Both the position numbers and the translations under genes were made by a program. From Actinocatenispora rupis (GTDB lineage Bacteria > Actinomycetota > Actinomycetes > Mycobacteriales > Micromonosporaceae), in the NCBI RefSeq assembly GCF_016861975.1, contig NZ_BOMB01000028.1:1-64000 (forward strand): 64,000 nucleotides of DNA, given 5' to 3'. Every line of letters begins with the position of its first letter. Position 1 is the stretch's first letter. Positions 1 to 9,973 of the stretch are shown here, one piece after another. The notes under the pieces were generated by a model that did not search any database, was not told where the DNA came from, and worked only from the letters and a program-made list of their open reading frames with translations.

Positions 1-3
1 GGG

Positions 4-146
4 GTTCGTTCACTGCGTTCGTTCACTGCGTTCGTTCACTGCGTTCGTTCACTGCGTTCGTTCACTGCGTTCGTTCACCGCGTTCGTTCACCGCGCCCGG
101 CCACCGCGCCCGGCCACTACGTTCGTTCACCACGCCCGCTCGAACA
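4..146. repeat. 13-bp tandem array
   Basis: Eleven consecutive 13-bp units start at base 4. The first five are identical (GTTCGTTCACTGC). Later units drift to GTTCGTTCACCGC and GCCCGGCCACCGC while keeping the 13-bp register. There are no spacers, so it is not a CRISPR array. It lies downstream of the membrane-protein gene that ends at 240. No gene is visible in bases 1-239. Confidence 0.95.
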
Positions 147-239
147 CCGGTCGAGAGCACCAACCACCACAGCCGTATCCCCATCAGCAGCGCCAGACAA
201 CCACCGTCTGTCCACAGTGGAAAGATGCCAGCTGCCACC

Positions 240-878
240 TCACCGCCGGATCGTGAACGCCGCCGCGACCAGCCACCCCGGCAGTACCACGACCGGTACG
301 GCGAAGATCCCGGCGAGGAGCGCGATGGCGCTGGCGAACCCGAGTACGGCGAGGATGGTGGAGATGCGGCCGGCGCGCCACACGGCGAAGGCGGTGCCGA
401 GTACGGCGAGGGCGGCGGCGACCATGCCGGGCAGGGTGAGCAGGACGTACCCGAGGCGGGGCAGGAGGGCGGGGTCGGTGTCGGGTGGGCCGCCGAGTAC
501 GTGGGTGACGGCGGGTTCGGCGAGGGCTGCGGCGGCGGCGCCGATGAGGGCGGCGCAGGCGGTGGCGGCGGCGCGGGCGACGGCGCCGTAGTCGCCGCCG
601 GCGACGCTCTGGGCGATGCGGGTGAGTCGGGTGACGACGACGGCGACAGCAATTCCGGCGCCGGCGAGGGCGAGTCCGCCGGCGACCTGGGGCCAGCCGC
701 CGGGGCCGCGGTGGTCGGCGACCGTTCCCGGGAACGGTGCGAGGACCGGCCACAGCAGCGCCACTCCGGCGATGCCGAGTACGGCGAGGAGCACGGCGGG
801 GCGGCGCGGGTCGCCGGTGGCGCCGGCACCGTACGGGGTGTCGCGGACCGCGCGCAGTTCGGCGGACGTGTCGTCCAT
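240..878 (-). CDS. Multi-pass membrane protein of unknown function
   Basis: A 212-residue protein with a short charged N-terminus and about five or six hydrophobic stretches rich in Ala, Val and Leu, so an integral membrane protein. I recognise no catalytic motif and cannot name a family. The ATG at 878 is chosen because AGGGA lies just upstream and the hydrophobic part follows directly; an upstream extension to 1007 is possible but reads through a repeat. The gene is isolated, with repeats on both sides. The sequence just upstream of its start is present in several degenerate copies at 976-1220. Confidence 0.7.
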   Translation of the reverse strand: MDDTSAELRAVRDTPYGAGATGDPRRPAVLLAVLGIAGVALLWPVLAPFPGTVADHRGPGGWPQVAGGLALAGAGIAVAVVVTRLTRIAQSVAGGDYGAVARAAATACAALIGAAAAALAEPAVTHVLGGPPDTDPALLPRLGYVLLTLPGMVAAALAVLGTAFAVWRAGRISTILAVLGFASAIALLAGIFAVPVVVLPGWLVAAAFTIRR

Positions 879-1540
879 GCGGTCATCATCCCTGCCGACC
901 GCCGGCCTCCCGCGCCGCCTCGCCCGACCAACCCCGACGTTCCCCCGCAACACCAAGCGCCCGCCAAACCGGTACGGCGGACGTGTCGTCAATGCGGCCT
1001 CCCGCACCGCCTCGCCCTACGGCACCGGCGTTCCCCGCGCCGCACCACGCGCCCACCGAGCCGGTACGGCGGACGTGTCGTCATGGCGGTCTCTCGCGTC
1101 ACCGAGCCCAGCTGGCGTCGAGGTTCCCCAGCAACGCCACGCGCCCGCCGAACCAACCGGCTCCGACGTTCCCCGCACGGCACCACACGCTTCCGGACCG
1201 GGGCCACGGACGTGTCGGCCACGCGATCATCATCCCCACAGACCGCAGGCGTACCGCGTCACCTTGCCAGCCGGCGCCGGCATTCCCCTGCTATCCGACG
1301 CGCCCCACACGCACCAGCCCACACCGGCACTCCGCCACCAATGCCATGCGCCCGAACCGGTCCGCTCCGGCGCTCTCCCACCAACACGACGCGCCCACCG
1401 GAGCCCGGCCCGCCCCGGCGCTACCCCGCTTGCCACGCGGCCACCAGAAACCAGCCCACACCAGCACGCCCCGTACGACTCCACGCGGCCACCGGACCGG
1501 CCCTACGCGGCCGCCGGACCGGATCCGGGCGTCGGGGAGG
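861..1540. repeat. Degenerate copies of the upstream gene's start region; otherwise non-coding
   Basis: The 15-mer GGCGGACGTGTCGTC overlapping the start of the membrane-protein gene recurs at 976 and 1068, and in decayed form near 1205. Each copy is followed by a variable G+C-rich stretch and a shared module around CCGACGTTCCCC...GCGCCC. Unit lengths are about 115, 92 and 137 bp. The initiation codon is changed or frameshifted in the copies. Open frames here look like chance frames in G+C-rich DNA, and I see no real gene between 879 and 1548. Confidence 0.7.
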
Positions 1541-1548
1541 CCGCGTCG

Positions 1549-2502
1549 TCAGGTGCGGGCGGAGCCGTACGCGGCGAACGAGGCGCGGTCCCCGGACCAG
1601 GCGGTACGCGGGGCGACGGCGTCGAGCCGGTCGACGGCCTCGGCCGGTACGGCGGTGGCGGCGATGTTCTCGGCGAGCCGGGCCGGGTTGCGGGTGCCGG
1701 GGAGGGGTACGACGTCGGTTCCGCGGGCGAGCAGCCAGGCGAGCGCGAGCTGCGCGCTCGTCACCCGGTACTCGTCGGCCAGCGCGCGGATGTCGCTCAA
1801 CAGGGCCAGGTTCGCGTCGCGGGCGGGTCCGGCGAACCGGGGGTCGTTGTCGCGGAACGCGGCGGGTCCGGTGGAGCCGGCGAGCAGCCCGCGGCCGAGC
1901 GGGGAGTACGGCACGATGCCGACGCCGAGGCGCCGCGCGGCCGGTACGACGTCGTCTTCGATCTCGCGCCAGAACAGCGACCATTCGCTCTGTACGGCGG
2001 CGATGGGGTGGACGGCGACGGCGCGGGCGAGCTGGTCGGGGTCGACTTCGGACACGCCGAGGTGGCGTACCTTGCCGGCGGTGACGAGGGCGGCCATCGC
2101 GCCGACGGACTCCTCGACGGGGACGTCGGGGTCGACGCGGTGCAGGTAGTACAGGTCGATGACGTCGGTGCCGAGCCGGGCGAGCGACGCGTCGCAGTAC
2201 GCGGGGATCCGGTCGGGGTGGGCGTCGAGCCGCACGCCGTCGTCCCCGCGCACGATGCCGAACTTGGTGGCGACGGTGACCTCGTCGCGCCGGTCGGCGA
2301 GGACGCGGGCGAGGAGCCGTTCGTTGTGCCCGGCGCCGTAGCTCTGCGCGGTGTCGAGGAACGTGACGCCGTGGTCGATCGCGGTGTGCAGCAGGGCGAC
2401 CGACGTGGCGTCGTCCGCCGGTCCGTACCCCTGGGACAGGCCCATGCAGCCGAGTCCGAGGGCCGCGACGGTCAGGCCGTCGCCGAGTGTGCGCTTCTCC
2501 AT
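1549..2502 (-). CDS. Aldo/keto reductase
   Basis: A 317-residue NADPH-dependent oxidoreductase with a (beta/alpha)8 barrel, about the usual family length. The catalytic tetrad is visible: Asp50 (FLDTA), Tyr55, Lys80 (VATKFG) and His121 (YYLHRVDP). The N-terminal GLGCMGLS motif is typical of the AKR subgroup acting on aldehydes and ketones; the real substrate is unknown. It is transcribed divergently from an MmyB-type regulator at 2608, a common actinobacterial pairing in which the regulator probably controls the reductase. Confidence 0.93.
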   Translation of the reverse strand: MEKRTLGDGLTVAALGLGCMGLSQGYGPADDATSVALLHTAIDHGVTFLDTAQSYGAGHNERLLARVLADRRDEVTVATKFGIVRGDDGVRLDAHPDRIPAYCDASLARLGTDVIDLYYLHRVDPDVPVEESVGAMAALVTAGKVRHLGVSEVDPDQLARAVAVHPIAAVQSEWSLFWREIEDDVVPAARRLGVGIVPYSPLGRGLLAGSTGPAAFRDNDPRFAGPARDANLALLSDIRALADEYRVTSAQLALAWLLARGTDVVPLPGTRNPARLAENIAATAVPAEAVDRLDAVAPRTAWSGDRASFAAYGSART

Positions 2503-2607
2503 GGGCCCGACGCTAACCGCCCCCTAGAGTGGTACCCGACCACCGCTCTTACTGGTACTGGCAGTGTCTGGTTGGCGGTGCGGATGTCGGGGTGACGGAG
2601 TGTCGGG
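2503..2607. promoter_or_regulatory. Divergent promoter/operator between aldo/keto reductase and MmyB regulator
   Basis: This 105-bp spacer contains GTGGTACCCGACCAC, an inverted repeat, followed by CTTACTGGTACTGGCAGTG with two ACTGG half-sites. These are candidate operator sites for the adjacent regulator. This is inference from position and symmetry. Confidence 0.4.
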
Positions 2608-3420
2608 ATGTCGGGGAACCACCGCGAGCTGGGCGATCTGCTGCGGTCGCGGCGGGAGCGGCTGACGCCGGCGGACGTGGGGCTGCCGCCGGGGATCCGC
2701 CGGCGTACCCGGGGGTTGCGGCGGGAGGAGGTCGCGGCGCTGGCGGCGATCTCCCCGACGTACTACGCGTTCCTGGAGCAGGGCCGCGACCTGAACCCGT
2801 CCCGGCAGGTACTGGACGCGTTGGCCACGGCGCTGCGGCTGTCGGCGGCGGAGCGCGGGCACCTGCACGAGCTGGCGTACGGTGCGCCTCCGGCGGAGCC
2901 GGCCGAGGAGGTGCTGGTGCCGGGGGTGGCGGAGCTGGTCGACCGCCTGGACCCCGCCCCGGCGTACGTGACGGGGCGGCGGTGGGACGTGCTCGCCGCC
3001 AACCGCGCCGCGTGTCTACTGTGGACGGACTGGTGGGCGCTGCCGCCCGCGGACCGCAACATGGTGTGGTGGATGCTGACCGCGCCGGCCGCCCGCGACG
3101 TGTTCGTGGAGTGGGAGCGGGAGGCGTCGGCGCAGCTGGCCCGGTTCCGCGCGGCGGCGGCCCGGCACCGGGACGACCCGTCGTTCGCGGAGCTGGTCGA
3201 CCGGCTGCGCGCCGCCAGTCCGGAGATGCGCGAGTGGTGGCCCCGGCACGACGTCGCCCCGCTGTCGTCGGGCAGCAAGCTCCTGCACCATCCCGTACTC
3301 GGTGAGCTGCGGTTGCGGCACGTGGTGCTCACCGTGGCCGACGCGCCGGAGCAGAAACTCGTGACGTTCCATCCGGAATCCGTTGATCTGCCACGGATCG
3401 CGGCACTCGTCGACCGGTGA
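2608..3420 (+). CDS. XRE-family regulator with MmyB-like ligand domain
   Basis: A 270-residue cytoplasmic transcription factor. Residues about 10-80 form a Cro/C1-type helix-turn-helix with the typical GLRREEVAALAAIS and YYAFLEQG segments. The remainder (about 100-265) matches the MmyB ligand-binding domain, including DVLAANRA and the WW-containing central part. The ATG at 2608 fits the conserved N-terminus. Divergent to the aldo/keto reductase, it is most likely its regulator; the ligand is unknown. Confidence 0.9.
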   Translation: MSGNHRELGDLLRSRRERLTPADVGLPPGIRRRTRGLRREEVAALAAISPTYYAFLEQGRDLNPSRQVLDALATALRLSAAERGHLHELAYGAPPAEPAEEVLVPGVAELVDRLDPAPAYVTGRRWDVLAANRAACLLWTDWWALPPADRNMVWWMLTAPAARDVFVEWEREASAQLARFRAAAARHRDDPSFAELVDRLRAASPEMREWWPRHDVAPLSSGSKLLHHPVLGELRLRHVVLTVADAPEQKLVTFHPESVDLPRIAALVDR

Positions 3421-3522
3421 TCCCGGGTGGCGGGCTCCTGCCACACTGGGCGCCCGTTCACCGAGGCGCCGACCGTACTGCTGGCACGCGGTCCGGTCGG
3501 GCCTCACCCCTGGAGGTACCGG

Positions 3523-4473
3523 ATGGAACGACGGACTCTGTTGCGCGGCCTGGCGGTCGGCGCGGTGGCGGCACCGGCGGCGACGCTGCTCGGCACCGCC
3601 GCGGCGCGCGCCGCGGGCAGCTACTACGTGGCGACCGCCGAGCAGGTGTCGAACAGGATCCTGGTGTTCGACAAGAGCAAGGCGTTCAGCAACGCGAACG
3701 TGCACTGGAGTTTCGCCGCGGGCGGCGGATCGTGGTCGAACCTGTCCGACGTGAAGTTCCGGGAGACGTCGGCGCAGGGCTGGATCGCGCTGATGACCGC
3801 GTCCGGCGGCCGGGTCGGCATCGTCAACGTGACCGGCAAGAAGCACACCGGCACCGGTGACCTGTCGTGGACCGCGGCGCCGGGCGGCAACCCGCACGCG
3901 ATCGAGCGCATCCCGACCAACGGGTCGGTCGTGGTGGCGAGTTCGGCCGGCCACCTCACCGTGTACGCGCCGAGTTCGGTGAGCCGGCTCGGCAGCCTGG
4001 CGAAGGTGCAGACGGTCGGCCTGCCGGGCGCGCACGGCGTGCTGTGGGATCCGACGACGAAGCTGCTATGGGCGATCGGCAAGGGCGTCGTCAAGGGGTA
4101 CACGGTGCACGGCTCGCACCGTTCGACCCGGCTGGCGTACTCGGGGAAGCACGTGAACCTCGGCAGCGACAACCTCGGCCACGACCTGCAACCCGACTAC
4201 AGCAACCGGAACCGGATGCTGTGCACGGCGACGCACGGCACGTACGAGATCAGTACGGCGGGCGGCAAGGTGTCGGTGCGGAAGGCGTCGTCGGAGACGC
4301 GGGTGAAGGCGCTCTGCCGGCACTCGTCCGGGGAGACCGTGTCGGTGCGCGCCGACAACAAGGGCGCCCGCACCTGGGGCAGCCCGACGGTACGGCTGTC
4401 GAAGTCGCCGGACCGCACCCGTTCCGGCGCCGAGTTCTACAAGGTACGGATCTGGTCCGCCCGGTACGAGTGA
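3523..4473 (+). CDS. Tat-exported beta-propeller-like protein of unknown function
   Basis: A 316-residue protein. The N-terminus MERRTLLRGLAVGAVAA is a twin-arginine signal (RR at 3-4), a hydrophobic segment and a probable ARA cleavage site near residue 31, so it should be exported folded. The mature part has repeated short hydrophobic strands with Gly and Asp turns (RILVFDKS, GRVGIVNV, GHLTVYAP, GVLWDPTTKLLWAIG), consistent with a small beta-propeller. It resembles what I remember as DUF6528 proteins, but weakly. The ATG at 3523 is preceded by a good GGAGG site; an upstream in-frame start lacks one. No operon partner; the gene converges on 4483. Confidence 0.8.
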   Translation: MERRTLLRGLAVGAVAAPAATLLGTAAARAAGSYYVATAEQVSNRILVFDKSKAFSNANVHWSFAAGGGSWSNLSDVKFRETSAQGWIALMTASGGRVGIVNVTGKKHTGTGDLSWTAAPGGNPHAIERIPTNGSVVVASSAGHLTVYAPSSVSRLGSLAKVQTVGLPGAHGVLWDPTTKLLWAIGKGVVKGYTVHGSHRSTRLAYSGKHVNLGSDNLGHDLQPDYSNRNRMLCTATHGTYEISTAGGKVSVRKASSETRVKALCRHSSGETVSVRADNKGARTWGSPTVRLSKSPDRTRSGAEFYKVRIWSARYE

Positions 4474-4482
4474 GGGCGGGCG

Positions 4483-5259
4483 TCAGAGGGCGGCGAGGTG
4501 GTCGGCGACGGCGGTGGCGGTCGCCGCCGGCTCCTCCTGCTGGACGAGATGGCCGCAGGGCAGGGTGACGACGGTCAGCCGGTCGCTGAGCGCGGCGCGG
4601 CAGGCGTCCCGCCACCCGTCACGGACGACGCCGGACTTCGCGCCGATCACCAGCAGCGTCGGCAGCCCCGCCGGCGGCAGCGGTACGGGTCGGGTCAGCG
4701 CGCTCATCAGCGCCACCATTGCCGGCCGGTGGTACCGCCAGGTCCAGCGGCCGTCGGCGCGCCGGGCGAGATGGTCGGCGACCTCGGTGTCCACAGTGGA
4801 GTCGGGGAAGCCGGACCAGCCGTTGAGTACCCGGTCCGCGCGGGCCTCCGCCACGTCGGCGTACGACTCGTCGGCGAGCATCCGGTCGGCGTTGCGCAGC
4901 GCCTTCTCCGGCAGCATCCCGGTGCCGGGGTCGAGCAGCGCCAACCCCGACACCCGCTCCGGTACGGCGCCGGCCAGCCGCAGCGCCACCACCCCGCCCA
5001 GCGAGTGCCCCAGCACGGGCACCGGGCCGGTCGCGTACCGGTCGAGGACCTCGACGACGTCGGCGACGAGCGCGTCCAGGTCCCACGGCGGGAGTACCGG
5101 GGAGGCGCCGTGCCCGCGCAGGTCCGGCGCCAGCACCCGGTACCGCGCGCCGAGGCGCCCGGCCAGGTCCGCGTACCGGCGGCCGTGGCCGGTCAGGCCG
5201 TGCAGGGCGAGTACCGGTCTGCCGTCGGCCGGCCCGAACTCGTGTACGTGCAGTCCCAT
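4483..5259 (-). CDS. Alpha/beta-fold hydrolase
   Basis: A 258-residue soluble hydrolase. It shows the oxyanion-region HGLTG near residue 20, DLRGHGAS near 47, the nucleophile elbow GHSLGG with Ser86, and the late CGHLVQQEEP that supplies the catalytic His. The ATG at 5259 begins the conserved strand; longer in-frame starts read through Arg/Pro-rich sequence without a ribosome site. The substrate cannot be inferred. It ends 9 bp from the convergent Tat protein gene. Confidence 0.9.
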   Translation of the reverse strand: MGLHVHEFGPADGRPVLALHGLTGHGRRYADLAGRLGARYRVLAPDLRGHGASPVLPPWDLDALVADVVEVLDRYATGPVPVLGHSLGGVVALRLAGAVPERVSGLALLDPGTGMLPEKALRNADRMLADESYADVAEARADRVLNGWSGFPDSTVDTEVADHLARRADGRWTWRYHRPAMVALMSALTRPVPLPPAGLPTLLVIGAKSGVVRDGWRDACRAALSDRLTVVTLPCGHLVQQEEPAATATAVADHLAAL

Positions 5260-5435
5260 GCGCCGCAGGCTAGTGCGCCGTACCGTCGGGCGGGCGTCGA
5301 CCGGACAGACGGCGCCTTTCGGCCCGGCGGGCGAACCGGGTCGAAAAGCGCGCCGCCACGGTCGGCGTGAAAGTCGTCTCACCCTGCGGACGGCGGCTTC
5401 GTGATCCACCGCCGATGACGTAACGTGGCGCCATC

Positions 5436-5480
5436 ATGTACCGCGGCCTGCTCCTTCGCTGCCGCGACGGGGCCCGTTGA
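5436..5480 (+). CDS. leuL: leuA leader peptide (LeuL-like)
   Basis: A 14-residue ORF, MYRGLLLRCRDGAR, with three consecutive Leu codons (CTG CTC CTT) 249 bp upstream of leuA. Its 3' end overlaps the left arm of a strong hairpin. This is the classical layout of leucine-codon attenuation described upstream of leuA in actinobacteria: scarcity of charged tRNA-Leu stalls the ribosome and alters downstream folding. A TAACGT hexamer at 5421 could be the -10 box, which would make the leader mRNA nearly leaderless. Confidence 0.75.
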   Translation: MYRGLLLRCRDGAR

Positions 5481-5499
5481 GGCTGGCACCCCGTCGCGG
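5462..5499 (+). promoter_or_regulatory. Leucine attenuator hairpin
   Basis: A perfect 11-bp inverted repeat, CCGCGACGGGG at 5462-5472 and CCCCGTCGCGG at 5489-5499, with a 16-nt loop. The left arm lies inside the leader peptide, so a ribosome on that ORF would block the stem. No U-tract is visible after it. The rest of the leuA 5' region (5500-5728) shows no gene. Confidence 0.7.
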
Positions 5500-5524
5500 A
5501 GTTGCCGCGCGCCGGTCGATCTAG

Positions 5525-7468
<1,944 letters not shown>

Positions 7469-7560
7469 TCGCTGCACGCCGCCGTACCCGGGCCGGCCGG
7501 TCGTGGCCGGTCCGGGCGGCGGTCGGCCCTGGTGGGGGTCGTGGGGGGCGGTCGCAGCGG

Positions 7561-7665
7561 GAGTCGCGGTGGACGGGCGCGGTGGGCGGTCGTGGCGGTG
7601 CGGTCGTGGCGGGGAGTCGCGGTTGACGGTCGCGGCGGGCGGTCGTGGCGGTGCGGTCGTGGCGG
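7561..7665. repeat. 53-bp direct repeat
   Basis: GAGTCGCGGTGGACGG at 7561 recurs as GAGTCGCGGTTGACGG at 7614, and GGGCGGTCGTGGCGGTGCGG at 7584 recurs at 7637. Both pairs have a 53-bp offset, so this is a tandem duplication. Confidence 0.85.
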
Positions 7666-7945
7666 TGCGATCGGGACCGCGCCGGTATCACGCCGATGCG
7701 CTGACGCGGGTCCGTTGTCCACAGGCGTCGTTCGTCGTCCACAGCCTTGTGCAGCAAGGGATCCAACGCGACTAGACTTGTCGCCGGGGTGCCCCCCTCT
7801 GGGAGGGCGGGGCCTGCTCACGCGGCGTTTTGCGAACCGGCTGAGCGGCCCGTCTGTTCACCTCGCGATCACGTACACGTTTGCTGTCCACTCGGCGATC
7901 CACGTACCGATCGGGTGTTCACTCGCGATCCACGTACCCCTGAAC

Positions 7946-8100
7946 GTCCGCGCCACGCTCCCCACACCTCCCGCATGTCCGCGCCACGCTCCCCGCACCG
8001 CCCGCATGTCCGCGCCACGCTCCCCGCACCGCCCGCATGTCCGCGCCACGACCGACTTACCGCCCGAGTGTCCGGGCCACGCTCCAGGTACCGCACGCCG
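7946..8100. repeat. 31-bp tandem array
   Basis: The core GTCCGCGCCACG starts at 7946, 7977, 8008 and 8039, with a decayed copy at 8070, exactly 31 bp apart. The middle copies are nearly identical (GCATGTCCGCGCCACGCTCC followed by CCGCACCGCCC). No spacer sequence separates the copies. Confidence 0.92.
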
Positions 8101-8333
8101 ACCCACTCCACGACCCACACGCCGCACGGGCGGCGTGCCCGCTCGCCTCCCCGCCACCGCCCGTGCACGTACCACCGACTCCGCAGCGACACCCCGTCGC
8201 TTCCGTTGCGCCCCAACCGTTCCCGACACCGCCAGGGCAACCAGTACCCAAGGCGTTGTCCGTCGTTCGGTGGACAAGGCTGTCGCTGCCCGGTCGACGG
8301 TGGTGGGCCGTGGCGCGGCGGATGCTGTGCGGC

Positions 8334-8783
8334 ATGAGACATCTGAAGGACGACGAACTGGTTCCCGCGCTGTCGGCGGAGCTGGGCGAGGAGCTGCGCG
8401 CGGCGGCGTACGCGCGGGTGGACACGGTGCTCGGGCCGGCGCGGATGCTGTCCCCGCTGGGGAACTATCTGATTGCGCGGCCGGCGGCAAGGGCGGCGGC
8501 GCACCGGATCACGGAGCGTACGGATGTGCCGTTGGATGCGGCGATGATCCTGGGTGTCACGGCGGATGCGTTGCACGTGTGGCGGGCGGATCCGATGTTG
8601 AACCGGGTGGGTGAGCATGTGGGTCAGGTCGCGTTGGACCGGATCACGGATCTGACGGTGACGCCGGGCCGGAGCTGGCAGCAGGTGACGATCGTGCTGG
8701 TGGGCGGGGAGAAGATCGAGATCGAGGGCCGGGGGGCGGCGCATCTGCTGGCGGCGGCGTACCGGGAGTCTCGCGCGGGTTGA
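8334..8783 (+). CDS. Conserved hypothetical protein
   Basis: A 149-residue soluble protein. Residues 1-60 are helical and charged; the second half alternates short strands (HVGQVALDRITDLTVTPG, QQVTIVLVGGEKIEIEG) and ends in a helix, which resembles a bacterial PH-like fold, though I cannot assign it firmly. A start 12 bp upstream at 8322 is equally possible. Its stop lies just before the histidine kinase gene, so the two may be co-transcribed. Confidence 0.75.
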   Translation: MRHLKDDELVPALSAELGEELRAAAYARVDTVLGPARMLSPLGNYLIARPAARAAAHRITERTDVPLDAAMILGVTADALHVWRADPMLNRVGEHVGQVALDRITDLTVTPGRSWQQVTIVLVGGEKIEIEGRGAAHLLAAAYRESRAG

Positions 8784-8863
8784 TCTCGTACCGCATGCTT
8801 GTCTGCGTGCCGGAGACCTTGCCTCGCGCGTCGGACGTGCATGCCTGGACGCGGGGGGCGGTC

Positions 8864-9973
8864 ATGCGCGACGCGTACTACGGGGTGGTGCTGGCCGGCT
8901 CGGTCGCCGCGGTGTGGGTCACCGGCGGCGGCCCGGGCCGTACGGTGTCGGTCGTCGCGCTGTGCGCCCTCGTCCCGTGGTACTGGCTGGTCGGCCGCCG
9001 GGCGTACCGGGGGAGGCCGGTGCCGGTGTGGACGGTCTGTTACCAGCTCGGGGTGTTGGCGCTGCTGGTGACGGCGCAGGTGGCGACGTTGACGAGTTCG
9101 GTGGTGTTGTTCGCGCTGATCCCGCAGGCGTTCATGTTGCTGCCGGTGGGGTGGGCGCTGTTGGCGTTGACCCTGTTCAATGTCGTACCGGTGGTGGAGG
9201 CGGTGAGCGCGCCGAGTTTCCGGGTCGTGGGGGTGGCGGGGGCGCTGGCGTTGTGCGTGGCGTTCGCGGCGCAGTTCAGTTGGTGGATCCAGCGGATCAT
9301 CCAGCAGAGCCGGGAGCGTGCCGACCTGATCGCGCAGTTGGCGGCGGCCCGCGCGGAGTTGGCCGAGTCGGAACGGCAGGCCGGGATGTTGGCGGAGCGG
9401 CAGCGGCTGGCGATGGAGATCCACGACACGCTGGCGCAGGGCTTCACCAGCATCCTGATGTTGTTGGAGGCGGCCGATTCGGCGCCGCCGGAGCGGGCCC
9501 GGTCGCATCGGGAGCGGGCGGCGCGCGCCGCCCGGGAGAACCTGGCGGAGGCGCGCGCCCTGGTCGCGGCCCAGCCGCCGACGGAGTTGGCGGGTTCGTC
9601 GCTGCCGGACGCGCTGCGCCGGCTGGTGGGTCGGCTCGGGGAGGAGACGGGCGTGGCGACCGCGTGGGACCTGGCGGGTGAGCCGCGACGGCTGCCGGCC
9701 GGTACCGAGGTGGTGGTGTTGCGGTGCGCCCAGGAGGCGTTGACGAACGTGCGGCGGCATGCGCGTGCGGCGAGCGCCGCGCTGAGCCTGCGGTACCTGG
9801 CGGGTGGGGTGCGGTTGGACGTGACGGACGACGGCGCGGGCTTCGATCCGGGCGCGGCGGCGGGTTTCGGCCTGGCGGGGATGCGGGAGCGGGTCGCGCA
9901 GGCGGGCGGCCACCTGGCCATTTCGAGTACGCCGGGCTCGGGGACGACGGTGACGGTGGAGGTGCCGGCATGA
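8864..9973 (+). CDS. Sensor histidine kinase, NarL/DesK type
   Basis: About 369 residues from the ATG at 8864. Earlier in-frame starts (8780 TTG, 8795 ATG) are possible. The N-terminal half has about five or six membrane helices. The HisKA_3 box MEIHDTLAQG carries the phospho-acceptor His near residue 187. The ATPase domain has an N-box (ALTNVRRHAR) and G-boxes (DDGAGFD, GFGLAGMRERV). It autophosphorylates and passes phosphate to the response regulator whose ATG overlaps its stop (ATGA at 9970-9973). The signal is unknown. Confidence 0.93.
   Translation: MRDAYYGVVLAGSVAAVWVTGGGPGRTVSVVALCALVPWYWLVGRRAYRGRPVPVWTVCYQLGVLALLVTAQVATLTSSVVLFALIPQAFMLLPVGWALLALTLFNVVPVVEAVSAPSFRVVGVAGALALCVAFAAQFSWWIQRIIQQSRERADLIAQLAAARAELAESERQAGMLAERQRLAMEIHDTLAQGFTSILMLLEAADSAPPERARSHRERAARAARENLAEARALVAAQPPTELAGSSLPDALRRLVGRLGEETGVATAWDLAGEPRRLPAGTEVVVLRCAQEALTNVRRHARAASAALSLRYLAGGVRLDVTDDGAGFDPGAAAGFGLAGMRERVAQAGGHLAISSTPGSGTTVTVEVPA

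Larger units (their letters stand above)
7469..8333. other. 865-bp repeat-rich region without a convincing gene
   Basis: Between leuA and the next gene I see a 53-bp direct repeat (7561 and 7614), a possible promoter with TAGACT near 7772, a G+C hairpin near 7790-7815, about three 20-25-bp degenerate units containing GCGATCCACGTAC (7855-7945), and a 31-bp tandem array (7946-8100). Long open frames here are Pro/Arg/Ala-rich repeats with no conserved core. Confidence 0.7.
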
